NCBI GenBank assembly: GCA_023374045.1
Contig: CM041778.1
Coordinates: 292,989,533 to 293,053,532, forward strand
Reading direction: 5' to 3'
DNA length: 64,000 nucleotides
From: Limonium bicolor
Lineage: Eukaryota > Streptophyta > Magnoliopsida > Caryophyllales > Plumbaginaceae
In this document: positions 9,280-22,101 of the stretch, piece after piece
Position numbering within the stretch: the first letter of the stretch is position 1
Layout: every line of letters begins with the position of its first letter
Translations under genes and position numbers: made by a program
The notes under the pieces: generated by a model
What the model saw: the letters and a program-made list of their open reading frames with translations, nothing else
Databases searched by the model: none
What the model was told of the DNA's origin: nothing

Positions 9280-11594
9280 GTACCCTGAACTCCAAGAGAC
9301 CGCTGGTGGAAGACTTTTGCTTACTGTGTTATGTACTTACCTTGGATGTTAGACAGAGATATGTTGTAAATATGTGGGAGTGTGTCATTGACCACTCGCC
9401 CTTTTGTGTATGACTTTTGAGACTAGTTGTGTGGACTCGATGCGAGTAACCTTGGAACCTTGACGGATTATATATATATGAACAGAGTGTTAATGCTTAC
9501 ATTATCATGTAGCCCATACTCAACGACGCAGATTCAATGAGACCGGTAATTACTGAACCAAAATTTCCACCTGCATGGCGCACTTGCTATTGCAAGCGCT
9601 ACGACAATCAAACTAATGAAATTTCCATCTGCCTTGCGCACTTGACAGAGCAAGTGCAGCAACTGCAACTACTACTAATTTTAATCTCTTATTTTAATAC
9701 CAATTTTCAAATCAACTTTTTCCATATAAACCTTAAGATTAGAAATCTGTGAAACCTCGGGAAGACAGTTAGTCCAACCACTTCAACTGAAGGAAATATA
9801 TACAGCCACTGTGAGTGTAAACCACATCAGTTTAATTGTTCGAGAATTTTCAGACATGGCTTATTAGCCAAATACCATCAGTGTGTACCCGCATTATATG
9901 CTAATCACTACTAGTGATGAATGTTTAGTCCTTATGGACAAGCATACCCTTTGTAGATGCACCACCGTCAGTGAGGATGGTTGGGAAGTGGAGAGCCAAG
10001 TTGCTCAAGCTATTATGCAATCTACAATACATCCAATTAAACGGATAAGGGAACAAATATGAACTATGGATTAGATATGATCATGATAAACAGGGAGGGA
10101 AAGGAATATTTGTGCACTCAATGAGATTGAGATAGGAGAACCAATTTTGCTAAATATAGCACAGATTTTACTTACACCGAGCTGAATAACGCCGGCTTAT
10201 GGCACGAATTACCACTGATGCCACTAGGAGCAATAGCACTTACAACAAGGTACCATAACAGGACCATAACAACTAAAGGATATCCTCAAAAGGAGATTGA
10301 CAACAGAATACTTCACAATACCCGTGTGACAGACATTACCAATTTACTAAACGAGACATGGGACGACCGCACTCCGATAGGAGCATGTGGGCCTGACAGA
10401 CTTATTTATGAGTTAGCCAGGTAAGTAGTAATGTATCAGTACGATACCCCATGTATGTAGACAAGTAGTGTTAGGAACACGAGAAGTAGTCAACTCCATA
10501 CTAAGGACAGTGATGCGGATTACCTCGAAGATGGACGAGAAGAGCCGCAGTTAAACCAACGGGCTAGAGAAATCAAGAACCTTCAACACAAAACAGTAGA
10601 CAGTATGCAGTGAAGACAAGGAAACCTTTCAAGGACGTGAAACCGAAGGAAAGAAACATGAAAACCTATTATGGACGAATAATAAGTAGAAATCCTCATA
10701 AGGATCGAGCAAATTCTTGCAATCCAGAGGATATCTACCAGATGATGTGAACCTAAACGCGTGACTACGCAATGGTGAGAGACAAAGCTAAATACTAGCA
10801 GATACCTGAAACAAGGAACAATGGACTTGGAATGTACCACTCACATGATAATTCGCTCATCTTAACTGTTTGACTCATTAGATATTAGCTGTTGAGATTT
10901 AGCGCCTCTGCACTCTGTAGGACTGAGTGTTTTGGTATTGCACTTGTGCAGTTATTAACTGTGGGAATACGGGAAGATGTAATGGATATCAACACGAGTG
11001 TGTATTAAAGAACTACAACAGTGTGTTATTCCAGAACAAAACCACAGGAGACACGGATGACAAGCATGATCTCCGCGGACATGAAGGCTGGTACGTCTTA
11101 GTATTACAAGACAAGTGCAAAGAGCACTGAGTACTAACAATAGCCAATGTCTTATTATACCTCAAGCTAAATATCAGTGAGAGGAGACAATGCATGTACG
11201 CTAGTGATCCAAAGGAGAGGATGCACAACAATTTAAAGAGGCAACTGAGCCTATGTTCATGGGTCTGCACCTCAATACGGAGCGAGTGGGCCCATTAGAA
11301 CGAATTCGGGAGAGAGCACAAATTGATTTGTGCCTCACCCTTTATGTATTGTGGAGCCTAGAAGGGCTAGAGTCATACCCGTCTCTCTGACATGAGGATA
11401 ATCCACGAGTTGGAGAACTCTATGGGAGACAAGTATCCAGCGCTCCTTGTTGAGCGGCTGTCGTTACTTGTGGGGTATGGGGGCGTAACCCTTTTTAAGG
11501 GGGTAGAGCTTGCTGTGCACGTGTGTGGCACTAAGTTTTGTTGTGTTTTTATGCACGACATACAGTGAATTGGTGGTATGCGGGGCATTACGAG
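9280..11594 (+). other. Non-coding internal domain of element A, partly shared with element B
   Basis: There is no pol motif in any frame and only short open frames occur. Two blocks match the internal region of B. One is about 10290-10520 (shared stretch GGGACGACCGCACTCCGA), matching about 23385-23600 in B. The other is about 10905-10965 (shared stretch GTTTTGGTATTGCACTTGTG), matching about 25009-25065. Around 9575-9665 are two imperfect palindromes around GCGCACTTG, and a related one lies near 23010 in B. This resembles the conserved non-coding interior described for LARD elements. Confidence 0.6.
11480..11506 (+). promoter_or_regulatory. Second (internal) polypurine tract of element A
   Basis: GCGTAACCCTTTTTAAGGG followed by GGTAGAG has the form of the terminal tract of this lineage but lies about 1.5 kb upstream of the 3' LTR, or about 0.66 kb without the hAT. 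Element B has the counterpart GGCGTAATCCCTTTTTAAGG followed by GGGGTAGAG at about 25729-25757. Confidence 0.5.
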
Positions 11595-12510
11595 GTTTTG
11601 TTTAGGGTGAGCATTTGGATTGGATAATTTGGATTTATCCAAATCCAAATTAACCGAATTTTTTCTTTGGATTTTTAACCGAATTTAAAATTTCGGTTAT
11701 TCGAATATCCAAATTATAATTCAGTTTGGATTTCGGTTTTAAACCCTGTAAAATTCGGTTAACCGAATTATCTAAACTTTTTTTAAGGAAAATCCCTACA
11801 TTTTTCCTTAATAGTTAATACTCTTTAAACATGACAAACGAAACGTCAAAATTCAAAACCCTATCTTGCATTGCTCCAATCCTTCAATTATATAATGTCA
11901 TACTATTCTTTTTTCGTCAAATTAATTATATATAATTGGTTGTTTTGGAACATCGTTCATCACTGCTCACCCCTAGTTTGATGTAACTAGTCTAATGTTT
12001 GAGTGAGTTCTTTCTGTTTCTGTTTCTGTGTGATGAATTGGTAACTAAGGAATTCACATTTTCTAGCAGCTTATGGTTGTTACTGCTGCTGATGATGAAC
12101 ATGAAACAAAAAAATTTGTTTGTTTTTTTTTAAAAAAATTTGGTTATCTAAAATCCGATTTATAAAATCGGTTTTCGGTTTTTTTAAAAATTTTGGTTAA
12201 TTGAAATCCGAACTGAAGAAATTTTGGATTTCAGTTCGGTTTTTGGTTTTCAACTTAAAAAAATTCGGATTTTTGGATAATTTGGATTTCGGTTAATTCG
12301 GTTTTGATCAAATTTGGATAATTTCGGTTAAAAACCGAATTAACCAAATCCAATTTTTTTTTTACAATTTGGATTTCGGTTAAACCGAATTATCCAAATG
12401 CTCACCCCTAGTTTTGTTGGTTTGTTTATTTGTTTGTTTCGTATGCACGGCATACAGTGAATTTGTGGTATACGGGGCATACGAGGTTTTGTTGTTATGT
12501 TTGGTACGCG
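11550..12510 (+). repeat. Short tandem duplication split by the hAT
   Basis: The block with GCATACAGTGAATT and GGGGCAT(T)ACGAGGTTTTG occurs at about 11552-11602 and again at about 12444-12494. Removing the hAT and one target copy leaves a period of roughly 76 bp. A shorter related piece follows (GGTACGCGGGGCGTACG). Confidence 0.6.
11603..12410. mobile_element. Non-autonomous hAT element (808 bp) inside element A
   Basis: The left end reads TAGGGTGAGCATTTGGAT. The right end reads ATCCAAATGCTCACCCCTA, giving inverted terminal repeats of about 18 bp. A perfect 8-bp target duplication GTTTTGTT flanks it at 11595-11602 and 12411-12418, which is diagnostic for hAT. The interior is rich in CGGTTAACCGAAT and GGATTTCGGTT motifs in both orientations. 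No transposase frame is present. Confidence 0.93.
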
Positions 12511-12982
12511 GGGCGTACGTTTGGTTTGTTTGTGTGTGATGTGCACTTGTATGTATGTATCTTATGAGATACTTGCTTGAATGATGTATACACACCCATG
12601 TTGTAGTACTTTTCTTATGCTACTTGTGATATATATATATATTATATTGCTTTGTAGAATGATTACATATGGTATCGCCTAGATACGAAATGAATCATTA
12701 GATGTGGAATGTGGAAGGATGGTATGTTATGGACACCTCGGGGAGGTTGTCAGGGTTTGTAGAATTGATAGGAAATAATGGTGCTGATGGATCACCTATA
12801 TCCATATATGATTGAATTAACGCCACAAAGTGATGGCTATGTGCGGTATAAGCACAATACGATGTGTGTAAACGATATATCACATAGATATACATTATGG
12901 GAATAATGGGTAGTTATATATTTATATACATACCTATTTGATTAGGCGACTTCGGGACGAAGTCTTTTTAAGAGGGGTAGAT
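12419..12982 (+). other. 3' internal non-coding part of A, ending in the polypurine tract
   Basis: There is no coding signal. It ends in CTTCGGGACGAAG (a small hairpin) and then TTTTTAAGAGGGGTAGAT (about 12965-12982), the plus-strand primer tract next to the 3' LTR that starts at 12983. Element B has the equivalent CTTTGTGGGCAAAG hairpin before its own tract. Confidence 0.75.
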
Positions 12983-15900
12983 TGAAATACCCCAACTAAT
13001 TAAACATGGATTAAACATCTAATCACATTAATTAAGGCCTAAACATGCCTTAAAAGTCAATTGAGAACAACGATGGTCAACACAAAGCAAGATATTGCAC
13101 CCTTTGACTGTTTAGGGTAAATATATACCCAAATGAACTTCTTAGGACCTAAAACTTTGTCCTAAGCATATTAACACATTACTAAACATACTACAATCGT
13201 TGGACAACACTCCAACACAAAGAACAAGCATTTACATGCTTCAAGGTCAAGTAGGGCAAATGTGCTCTAAGAAACCTTAAAGGTCTTATGACCTATATGA
13301 ATAAAATTGGATTCCTATGATCCATAATCATGTAAGGAACACAACAAAACAGTTCTCAAAGAAACCTAAGCTCATAAACACCTTGTGACACAAAATGTGC
13401 GCTAAAACACCTTAAAGCACGTTTTTCTGTATGAGCTCTAAGATATTGACTTTTTGTCACTTTTAGGACTAGATTACATTCTTTATATAATTTATGTGAC
13501 ATGATAGACTATATATATAAAAGTCTAAATCAAAGTCCAAAAATAAAATCAAAATGGGTGATTTTGGATGAATAGGACCCAAAATAACATTTAATTACTT
13601 AGTTTTAACCATGGTCAAATGTCATCCATTGACTTGACCAAGCTTTGCCGCCCATATTAGCTGTCATACCCATCCATTAAGCAACCTAAATATCTAGCCA
13701 ATCTAATGAATCATCATTTACTATTACATAAAGTAACATTAATTAACTTAAAAGACAAAACTAGCTTCTTTTCTCATTTGCCTTGCTTCCCAGCCGACAC
13801 CACACCTCTTCATCCTCTCTTTTGCTCCTCTTTGATCGTAGGAACTCACCATATTCAGAGAAGAACACCTTGCTACCTAGGTAAGCTTATTAAGCTTTTA
13901 TATGTTCATTCTCTTCACATTTCTTTCCTCTTTCCATGGAGCTAAGCAACAACCATTTCCATCCATGAATCTAGGTTGTTTTGGAGGTTAAAATAAGGGT
14001 GATTCTCGGCTGTAACAAGGGAAGGAGGTGGAGAAATCTATACTAGTTCTTAAGGTATAAAAATGTGCTTTAAGCACTTATCTCTTCAATTCTTTCATTA
14101 CCGGTTTGAAAGCTTGATTCCCTAGGCTTATTATCTTCTTCTTAACATATTTATTCAGTTGGTATATCAAGAGCTTCAAGGTATAGCCAAATCCATGCCA
14201 AAAACACCATTTTAGGCATTTTAATCAAGGTAAAAATTAGCCATCTTCTAATCTGAGTTATACCAGTTTTAAAGCTTGGTTTAGTAGCTCTTTTGATACT
14301 CGTTATCTTCTGTATAAATAGGCCGAAGATAACCCTTGCTTACCTTGGTATTCTAAGGTAATTTTACCTTGAAAAATGTACATTAAACACTTATTATGGT
14401 TATCTCTTGCTTGGAGACTAATCATGCCTTAATTGCTGTTTGAAAACATGTAAATAATGCTGTGGAAAAATTTATCTCCAAACAGCCGTGGCCAAACAAG
14501 GCCTAAATTTGGCAAAAAAAGGTATAAATCACTTAAACCTACACTTGGTATATTAATATGTGTTTATACATATGTGTATAATATATGCCATGAGTGAACA
14601 AGGTTTAAAGGTCTTATTTTGACCTTAGGTGATTAAGGAATGGTTTAGTAAATTTATATAAGCAATTAATTAACATAATTGTCAAATTTAAGACATTATA
14701 TGGAAAATTGGTAAATATGGAAAAGATATGGGTAAGGCCGAGAGTTTAATGCATTTTTGGGCATTTATGTCTAATTTAATTTATAAGCTAATGTTTGTAA
14801 TAAGGCCATGTACTTTAGGCCATTTTATTTATGAATTTATAAGGTTTTAATTAAGTTTAGGTAATTAAAATATTTCCGCAATGTATTGGGGTCTAAACCA
14901 TAATTAAATTAGATTTGGGGGCTATATAATAATAAAGCCGAAAATTAGAGATTTAAATGAGTTTAAATAAAATTATAAGATTTTATAAATTTTGGGGGGT
15001 TAAATGGTAATTTCTGAAAAATAGGGGTACAAACCGTAATATATGGAGATTAATGGTCAAGGCAATATTAAGGAGGTCAACCTTGACCATATGGTAGGTT
15101 TTGACCAAATTAGATAAGTTAAATAACTTATTTAAGGTTTTATAATAAGATAAGTATTTAATTGTAACAATTTTATAACATATGTGGTATATATGTTATT
15201 ACCGAAAAGAAAGGGTGTAAAATGGTATTATAAACACCCATGGGCTATTAGGAATTTTTAGGAATTTATTTGGTTGGTTTTGGAATTTAAAATAAACTAT
15301 GTATGTATAATATATAGTTATTATGTCATTATGACACATTGGAATAAAGATGGGGTGGAAATGTAATATACCGAAAGTATATGGCTAGTAAGGGTAATTA
15401 TAACCCTTAGGTGAAATTTGGTGATTTTTAGAATTATATAAGAGTATTTGATAAGATATATGTATAATATATAGTTTTAAATGATTATAAAACTATATGT
15501 TATAAATTGGGCCAAATGGCAATTATAGAAACTTGGTGGGTTAGAAAAAGAATATAGAACAGATTATGGGTCTGTTCGCAATTCTTAACAATATATAACC
15601 ATAGGTTATATTTATATTAAGGTTTAAAATGTTATAAATATATGATATATATATTACATAACATTATATATGTGGTCAAATTATAAATTTGGAAAGTAAA
15701 AGGGGTGGAAATCAATTTAAACAGAATAGGGTCTGTTCGGAATTTTACAAAAATATAACATAGGTTTATACCATTTTATAAGTTAAAAATGTTATATTAT
15801 ATGATATATATATAAAATGTCATAAATAATGGGGTGAATTTTGTAATAAAGGAAACTATGGATTATGGAAAAGAATAAGGTATAAATGTGTATGCCTATG

Positions 15901-17836
15901 CGGCAATATATATAGTTTTGTATAAAAACTATAGGTTATAAATCAAAGGTAATAAAATATTATATTATATGATATTAGTATATGGTATAACATTACATAA
16001 TGTTATGTGGTCAAAATGAAATTAAAATAAAAGGAATGGCTGTACCGAATTATTAAGGTTAGAAATATGAATTTTAGACTATGGTCTACAAGGTTATAAA
16101 TGTTATAACAATAATATGGTATTAATGTGGTTTTAATGGAATTAATATAGTAAGGATATTCACATTAAATAATGTGACAAACTATAAATAAATAAGATTT
16201 ATAAACTAAAGTATTTATTGAATAAACCTTAGGAGTTGTAATTATACAACATAAAATGTTACATAATATTAGGATAATAATCTTAATATAGGTTGTATAA
16301 ATATAATACAATTAATGAGAATAATCATCTAATATAAGATGATAAATGTAACATATAATATAAGAGTTTTATAACTCATGGAACTTACCTATATTGGTAA
16401 ATATATACATATACAAGAATAATGTATATAAGGATGGATATATATTATGGTTGGAGACCATATAATATAATGGTGGTGGTTATTACATAAAAATAGTAAC
16501 AAACTATAAGTTATAAGTTTTTGAATGGAAATATAGTTTACTAAAGATAATGGATTATATAATACAATGTATTATAATGGATGGTGGAAAAAATACAATA
16601 TAATAATAATGCATGCATACATGCAACTATAGGTTATATACCTAAATTAAATGATGGATAAGATTAAAGAAATTAGCGAATTAAACTTAACAGTCGAAAC
16701 ATTTCGACATACGAGTTTTAGTAACAAAGCCGACCGGTTTAGAGAAACCCGTAACAATTAACTGTAGAAATCCGGGGATGAACTGTCGGGGTTACTTGTT
16801 ATTCGGAAATACCGATTTAGTTAGTCATGGAGACTAACTTATAGTTTTATTACAGTTTAGATCGTCTTTCAGACGTGCGTGCCTGACGAGCTAGTGGTCT
16901 ACACTGCGCATCCTTGGTCTAAGGTGTACGGTATGTAAAGGGGTTTGATCCGAGTTGTCCTAAGGAATTCCTTGGGCTCGGATTTGGTTGATATCACTTG
17001 TGTGTTAAGTATTTTGGATACGTGTATGTGATTATGTGTGTTACTGCATTAATTATTATGCACGAACGTCCGACGGGACTAACACTACGTCGACTATAGA
17101 TCGACTTATATAAACATACATATACGTTATTATTACAAGACGGTTACTTGATATAATATACCATAGTATTAATATTAAGTATATGGCAACCTAAGTAAAA
17201 CACTTAGGAACAAGTCACGACATTGTCGGTCTCTAGAGCATGGATCTCGAACGTGAATATAACCTAGATTACTTCTAGGTATGCGTGACCCATTGGGCAG
17301 CTGATTAATAAATTAAATTCTCCATAAGAATAAGAGCATATCTTAAACATTATGAGAGAGAGATGGTGTGAGTTGAGGTGAGGAATCCAGCGTAGTTTAC
17401 GAACTACCTGGTTGCGCATTTGTGATCACTGAGGGGTTCCCGATCGGGTTCCGCTCCAGGTTTATACCCAACGAGCCCTATTTGGATCGTGGTTCAAGTG
17501 GCTACGGCCTTTATATGGACGCCTTACGAGGCAAAGTGAATAGTCAGGGGCCTCCGGACCTCTGGCGAAATGAGCACCTTTGTGTGTACGGGAGGACTAC
17601 TGTCCATGTGAGGTTATCGGGTTGTCCTAACTTGACGCCCAACTGGTAAATTAATAATTTAACATGGTTTGGATGGATGGGGCCTTGAAGGCCAAGGTAA
17701 ATTAAATATAGAAACCGTTCGCTACGGCGATTGTACATTGTACATTATACTGTGATTATTTCGATATGTTCGATTATACAATTGTTGTTTGTGATATTTT
17801 ATGACTGTTTGAATTGGATGGATGGTTAAGTGTTTA
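12983..17836 (+). repeat. 3' LTR of element A, first part
   Basis: It matches 2232-7090 of the 5' LTR. It is cut at the GTTTA target site (17832-17836) by element B and continues at 31186. The small open frames at 13706 and 17422 repeat those at 2955 and 6673 because the LTRs are duplicates. They are not independent genes. Confidence 0.93.
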
Positions 17837-19865
17837 TGAAATACCCCAAACTTAATTAGGGCGATTAAATTACTCTAATATGATATTTGAGGGCCTATTA
17901 GTGCCTAATGAATTTTGGTAAAAAGAATAAATCCAAAAAAACAAGAAAAACGCTTAAAAAGCGAAAAACGCTAAATTGAGCGTTAAGTGACCCTAGGAGG
18001 AATACAACCTTGAAAAGGGTATTAAATGAATTTAAAAGCTTAATAAGGCCTAAATAATCATGAGGGAATAAATCCCGAAGAAAACGGATCCTTGAAATGG
18101 ATTAAAAACTCAAACGAACCTTAAAGCGCGTTTTTCGAGGAAACCGGGAAAACGTGACTTTAAGCGGGTTAAATAGACCCGTAATAATTTTGGTCAAACA
18201 AATAGTCATTAATAAACATTAATGAAGGTCTAGAACCAATAAAATTAATTAAACGAGAAAATTCCGAAACGGGCTCCGGTTAGTAAAAACTGTAAAAAAA
18301 AATAAAAGTTGTGGGGTAAAAGCATAAATAAGCTAAGTTAGTGTGTCCACTTTGCAAATAAAAATTAAAACACACTTGTGTGTGTGAGTGGCAGCCGGCC
18401 AACACCCCTCCCTCTCTTTTATTTCATTCCTAATATGCTAAAGGACAAAGAAAAAAAATAAAGGATGTACAAAAGTAAAAAGGAGAATCTCTCTATCCTA
18501 ACTCCCTCTTGCCTCACGTTTTTTTCCCCATCAACTGAGTCTTCTTCTTCCTCCAGCTCTCACATGGCGATTTCTTTCTCTTTCCCCAGCTCCTCTCTTC
18601 TCTTCCATTTTTGAAGGACCAAACAACTCCAAATCACATAAAAAATCACACCATTGAACTCCTCTCTTCAAGGGCTTCCTTTTCCACCCTTTAAAAATTG
18701 AAAAGCTCACAACTCTCCACCATGGCTGTAGCACATTTTGGAGCTTGAAGACCCCCATTGCAACCCCCTTCATCTCCACTTGGTTCTAAGGTAAAAATGG
18801 TCTTCAAAGCTCTCTTTTTTCCAGCTTTTATGACAAAAACGAAAATCTGAAATGGAGCCTTGTTTTGCCCCTCTTCTAGCCGGTTTGGTGTCTTGTTTTG
18901 GAGCTGGAAACCTCCTCTTTTTGCTGTTCAAAAGTCTCTCTAAGAGCTTAAGGTAATACTCCCTTGCAAACCTTAAATGTGTATTAAACATAGTTAGTAA
19001 GGAATGATTTTTATAAGTTGTATGGTGTGGGGTGATTGGCTGTAGCTTGCCGATTTGGTGGGGAAAGGATAGGAGTAAGAATTCAAGAAACAAGGAAGAA
19101 GGAAGAAGGAGAGGGAAGGAAGAGAAAGAAAAGCTAGAGAAAACAAGGTAAAGACACATACCTTGAGCTAGTTTTGATTATGTGTTTGTAACAGTTTTTA
19201 ATGTCTAAAAAGAATGAATTGGAATGGTTGGATAATGGGTTATGTTGTAGTATAATGAGGAAGAGTTTTGGGCTGTTTTGGAACTATTTGGTTAGTGTTT
19301 AAAGACTTTAAAACCAAGGAAAGATAGTGGATGTTTGTGCAGGAAAATATATGTGGAATGTTGAACAGGTGTGTTGTTAGGAGCCCTTGATGGATTTGGT
19401 TAGTTACTGATGGTTAGGAACTGAAAATGATGTTGTGGGAATGTCTAAAAATGTAGGGAGACTATGTCAAATCTTACCTATAAACTAGAACACTTAAGAG
19501 CTAGAAACAAGTGGGAAAACACTTTGAAAACAGATTTTGAATGGAGCCAAGTTGGGGATAGATTAGGAGAGATAGGTAGTGCATAGTGAGTCTTAGGAAT
19601 GGCATTAGGAAGAGGAACCATGAATGATAAATGAGGGAACCAAAATCTGTAGCATGACTATGCTAGGAAGAAACAATGTGAGTGCTGAAATGAAATTTAG
19701 AAAACAAGTTGTGAATTGAGATAGAAAAGAGTCAAGAGGTTAGTAGATGAGTTAAGGAGTGTTTTAAGGTGCCTAAACATGTAGGAAATTTGGGAAAATG
19801 ATTGGGAAAAGATTGGGTGAGAATTGAGGTGAATTTGGAATTCAAAGTAGATAATTAAAGGGGTT

Positions 19866-19983
19866 CTGCAGCCGACCTACCCAGGCGACCTACCCCAGAC
19901 TGGGTCGGTCGGGCTGAATTCTGTAACGCGGGTGTTTCTGCAACCAACCCACCCAGGCGACCTACCAGAGTGGGTCGGTCGGC
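19866..19983 (+). repeat. Two-copy GC-rich tandem repeat in LTR B
   Basis: CTGCAGCCGACCTACCCAGG and its partner GTGGGTCGGTCGG occur twice in tandem. Each unit can fold on itself, since CCGACC pairs with GGTCGG. The same pair recurs at 28984-29103. Confidence 0.7.
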
Positions 19984-21943
19984 CTTTATAAAAAAATAAT
20001 TAAAATTTAAATTAGATAAATATATATAAATACATATAATATATATATACATATATATACATACATATATATGTGCATGAGTAAGGCGTTAGTGCTAAAG
20101 TAAGGAAGGTAAGAAAGTTGTGAATATAATGAACATTAAGTTAAACCGAAATAACGGAGTAAGTACGGGGGTAGCAATTTGTATGTATTGTAATGCTTAG
20201 TATTAATTGAATCATTTGACATGTAGTCATTGGTTCGAGAATAAGGATCGAGGAACAAGAGTGAACCAAAGGAACAAGGGAAACCCGGTAAAGTAAATTC
20301 TGGTAAGAGGTATGATTTCCTCATGCTCTGTATCCTAACTTGGTTACCCCGATTTGTGTGCTTGTTTGAATGTGTGATCACCTAACAAGATAAATGCACG
20401 AATCGGATTGTGTGCACTTAATAGTGCTTGTATTATATCGTAGTTTGTTGGATTGAATTTAAACTAAGTTTGTATAATTCATGAAATGGATGAATGATGA
20501 ATGAGCTGATTGCATGTGATTGTGTATTGTAGTGCGACTCATAGTTGAGTCTTAATTGATTCGTGACCCGAAGAACGAGCCGTGTTGTGGATGATGAAAA
20601 CGAGGTAACACACGAAAACCATCAATTAACGGACAACGATAAATTAAACTTATAAACTTACTCGAAATGAGAACAAGCGACACATAAGGCTAGAGAACAT
20701 CCTTAATTTCAATAGTCGACCTCCTATGCAAGGATGTGACTCAATGTTAGAAAACGAACATAGTTCCTAATTAATGGAAGTGTAGGGGCGACCCTTAAAC
20801 CGGCAGATACAACGAGATAGGAGAACCTCCTATGTTGTATGATAGCATCGAGAGAGATGTGGCTGACTGATATATATATATATATGTATTTATATATGAG
20901 TACCTATTGTTACTAACCCGAGAGCTGGGTTAAGGGGGATTGTGAGTCACGCGTGCAAGGAAGAGGAAGCAACAAAGCGTATGTTTCCGAATCCATGGTC
21001 GAACTCCCTTGTTACCATTACCAACGGGCCGTGTGCCACATAGTGGTGCCCTGCGGTGCCGTGTACCACATAGTGGTGCCCAACTGGAGTAAGACCGGCA
21101 GAGCTTACCCGTCTAAAGAGGTAAGCTGGTATTATGGGAAAGGAAGAGGGAACATGAGAGAATGTTTCTAACTCCGTATTGCGATTATAAAAGCCCGGTG
21201 GTGAGACCTATATATGTCTCTGCCCGGAGGCCTTGAGGCTTAACCTAAAATTATTCATGAGTAGAATAATTAAGAAAACTAGATCGGGACCGAGAGTGTC
21301 TAAGGATCTAGGACAAGTAAACTACCCAGTTGGGATGGAAGTTGGTGATTAACAAGAATGGAACTCACTTGAGATACGGTCTCTCAAGGTTTAAGAATAA
21401 GGTAGTTGTATTTACTGAACTGGATGTGATATCTGTGTGGATTGTATTCCTGGATTGAATGTGGAGTATTGTGTGAATGTACTTATATAATGTATTGTTG
21501 TATTGCATGCTGTTTGAACTAAAATGAACCGCATGCTCTCTACCAAATAGTTGGCGTACCCTCGCTAGTACGCGGGGTATGCGGAAGTCATATGCAGCAA
21601 TTTTGCTGAGCCCCTTGGGGCGATGTTTTTATTTTTCCAGGTACAAAGGAGCCGGTCACCGTTCGAGAGTAGGACGGGTTGTGATTAAGCATGGGTAGCT
21701 GTTAGATATCTGTATTGTTGTATTATGGAAACGTAAGACCGAAAGGTCATTAATAATGTTGGGAATTGTAGATACTCGGTATAGTATTAAATGGAGTTTG
21801 TATTGTTTATCGTGGGATTAAAGGTTGTATTTGGTTTGAGAATTGATAAGGGAATGGAAAGTTTCATTTTGTATAGTGTACTCGGTAATGACCCATCAAA
21901 CTATTGTAATTTGACTGTTGTAATTGAGTTTGGTTTGGCCTTG

Positions 21944-21963
21944 TTAGTCACGTGGGTGACTAG
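21944..21963 (+). promoter_or_regulatory. Hairpin near the end of LTR B
   Basis: TTAGTCAC and GTGACTAG pair (one G-T) across loop GTGG. This is the counterpart of the hairpin at 7520-7539 in A, with two compensatory stem changes. Confidence 0.6.
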
Positions 21964-22074
21964 CGGCATGTATCATCACCCCCGGTTGTATTGAAAATTC
22001 CGCTGCTAGTGTATTGGTAATGGAGACGGGTTAGGAGATAAGTGTGTGAATACCGGTAGGGGTGTTACAAAAAG

Positions 22075-22101
22075 TGGTATCAGAGCGAAGTATCGCTCTG
22101 A
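22075..22101 (+). promoter_or_regulatory. Primer-binding site (initiator tRNA-Met) within a hairpin, element B
   Basis: TGGTATCAGAGC (22075-22086) lies five bases after the LTR. The hairpin is TCAGAGCGA, loop AGTA, TCGCTCTGA. The innermost stem pair is A-T here and G-C in element A. Confidence 0.9.

Larger units (their letters stand above)
17837..22069 (+). repeat. 5' LTR of element B (4,233 bp)
   Basis: Near-identical to 26960-31180; in a sample of 120 bases from 18003 there are four substitutions. Inside are a duplicated GGGTCGGTCGG block (19866-19983), a (TA)n run near 20870 and a doubled CACATAGTGGTGCCC (about 21035-21080). ORFs on the minus strand at 18531-19159 recur in the second LTR and look non-coding. 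Confidence 0.93.

Noticed and set aside
18531..19159. Open frames of 82 and 129 codons in LTR B
   Set aside because: They lie within LTR sequence, and the corresponding frames in the other copy (27648-27896) show no protein family; no coding character.
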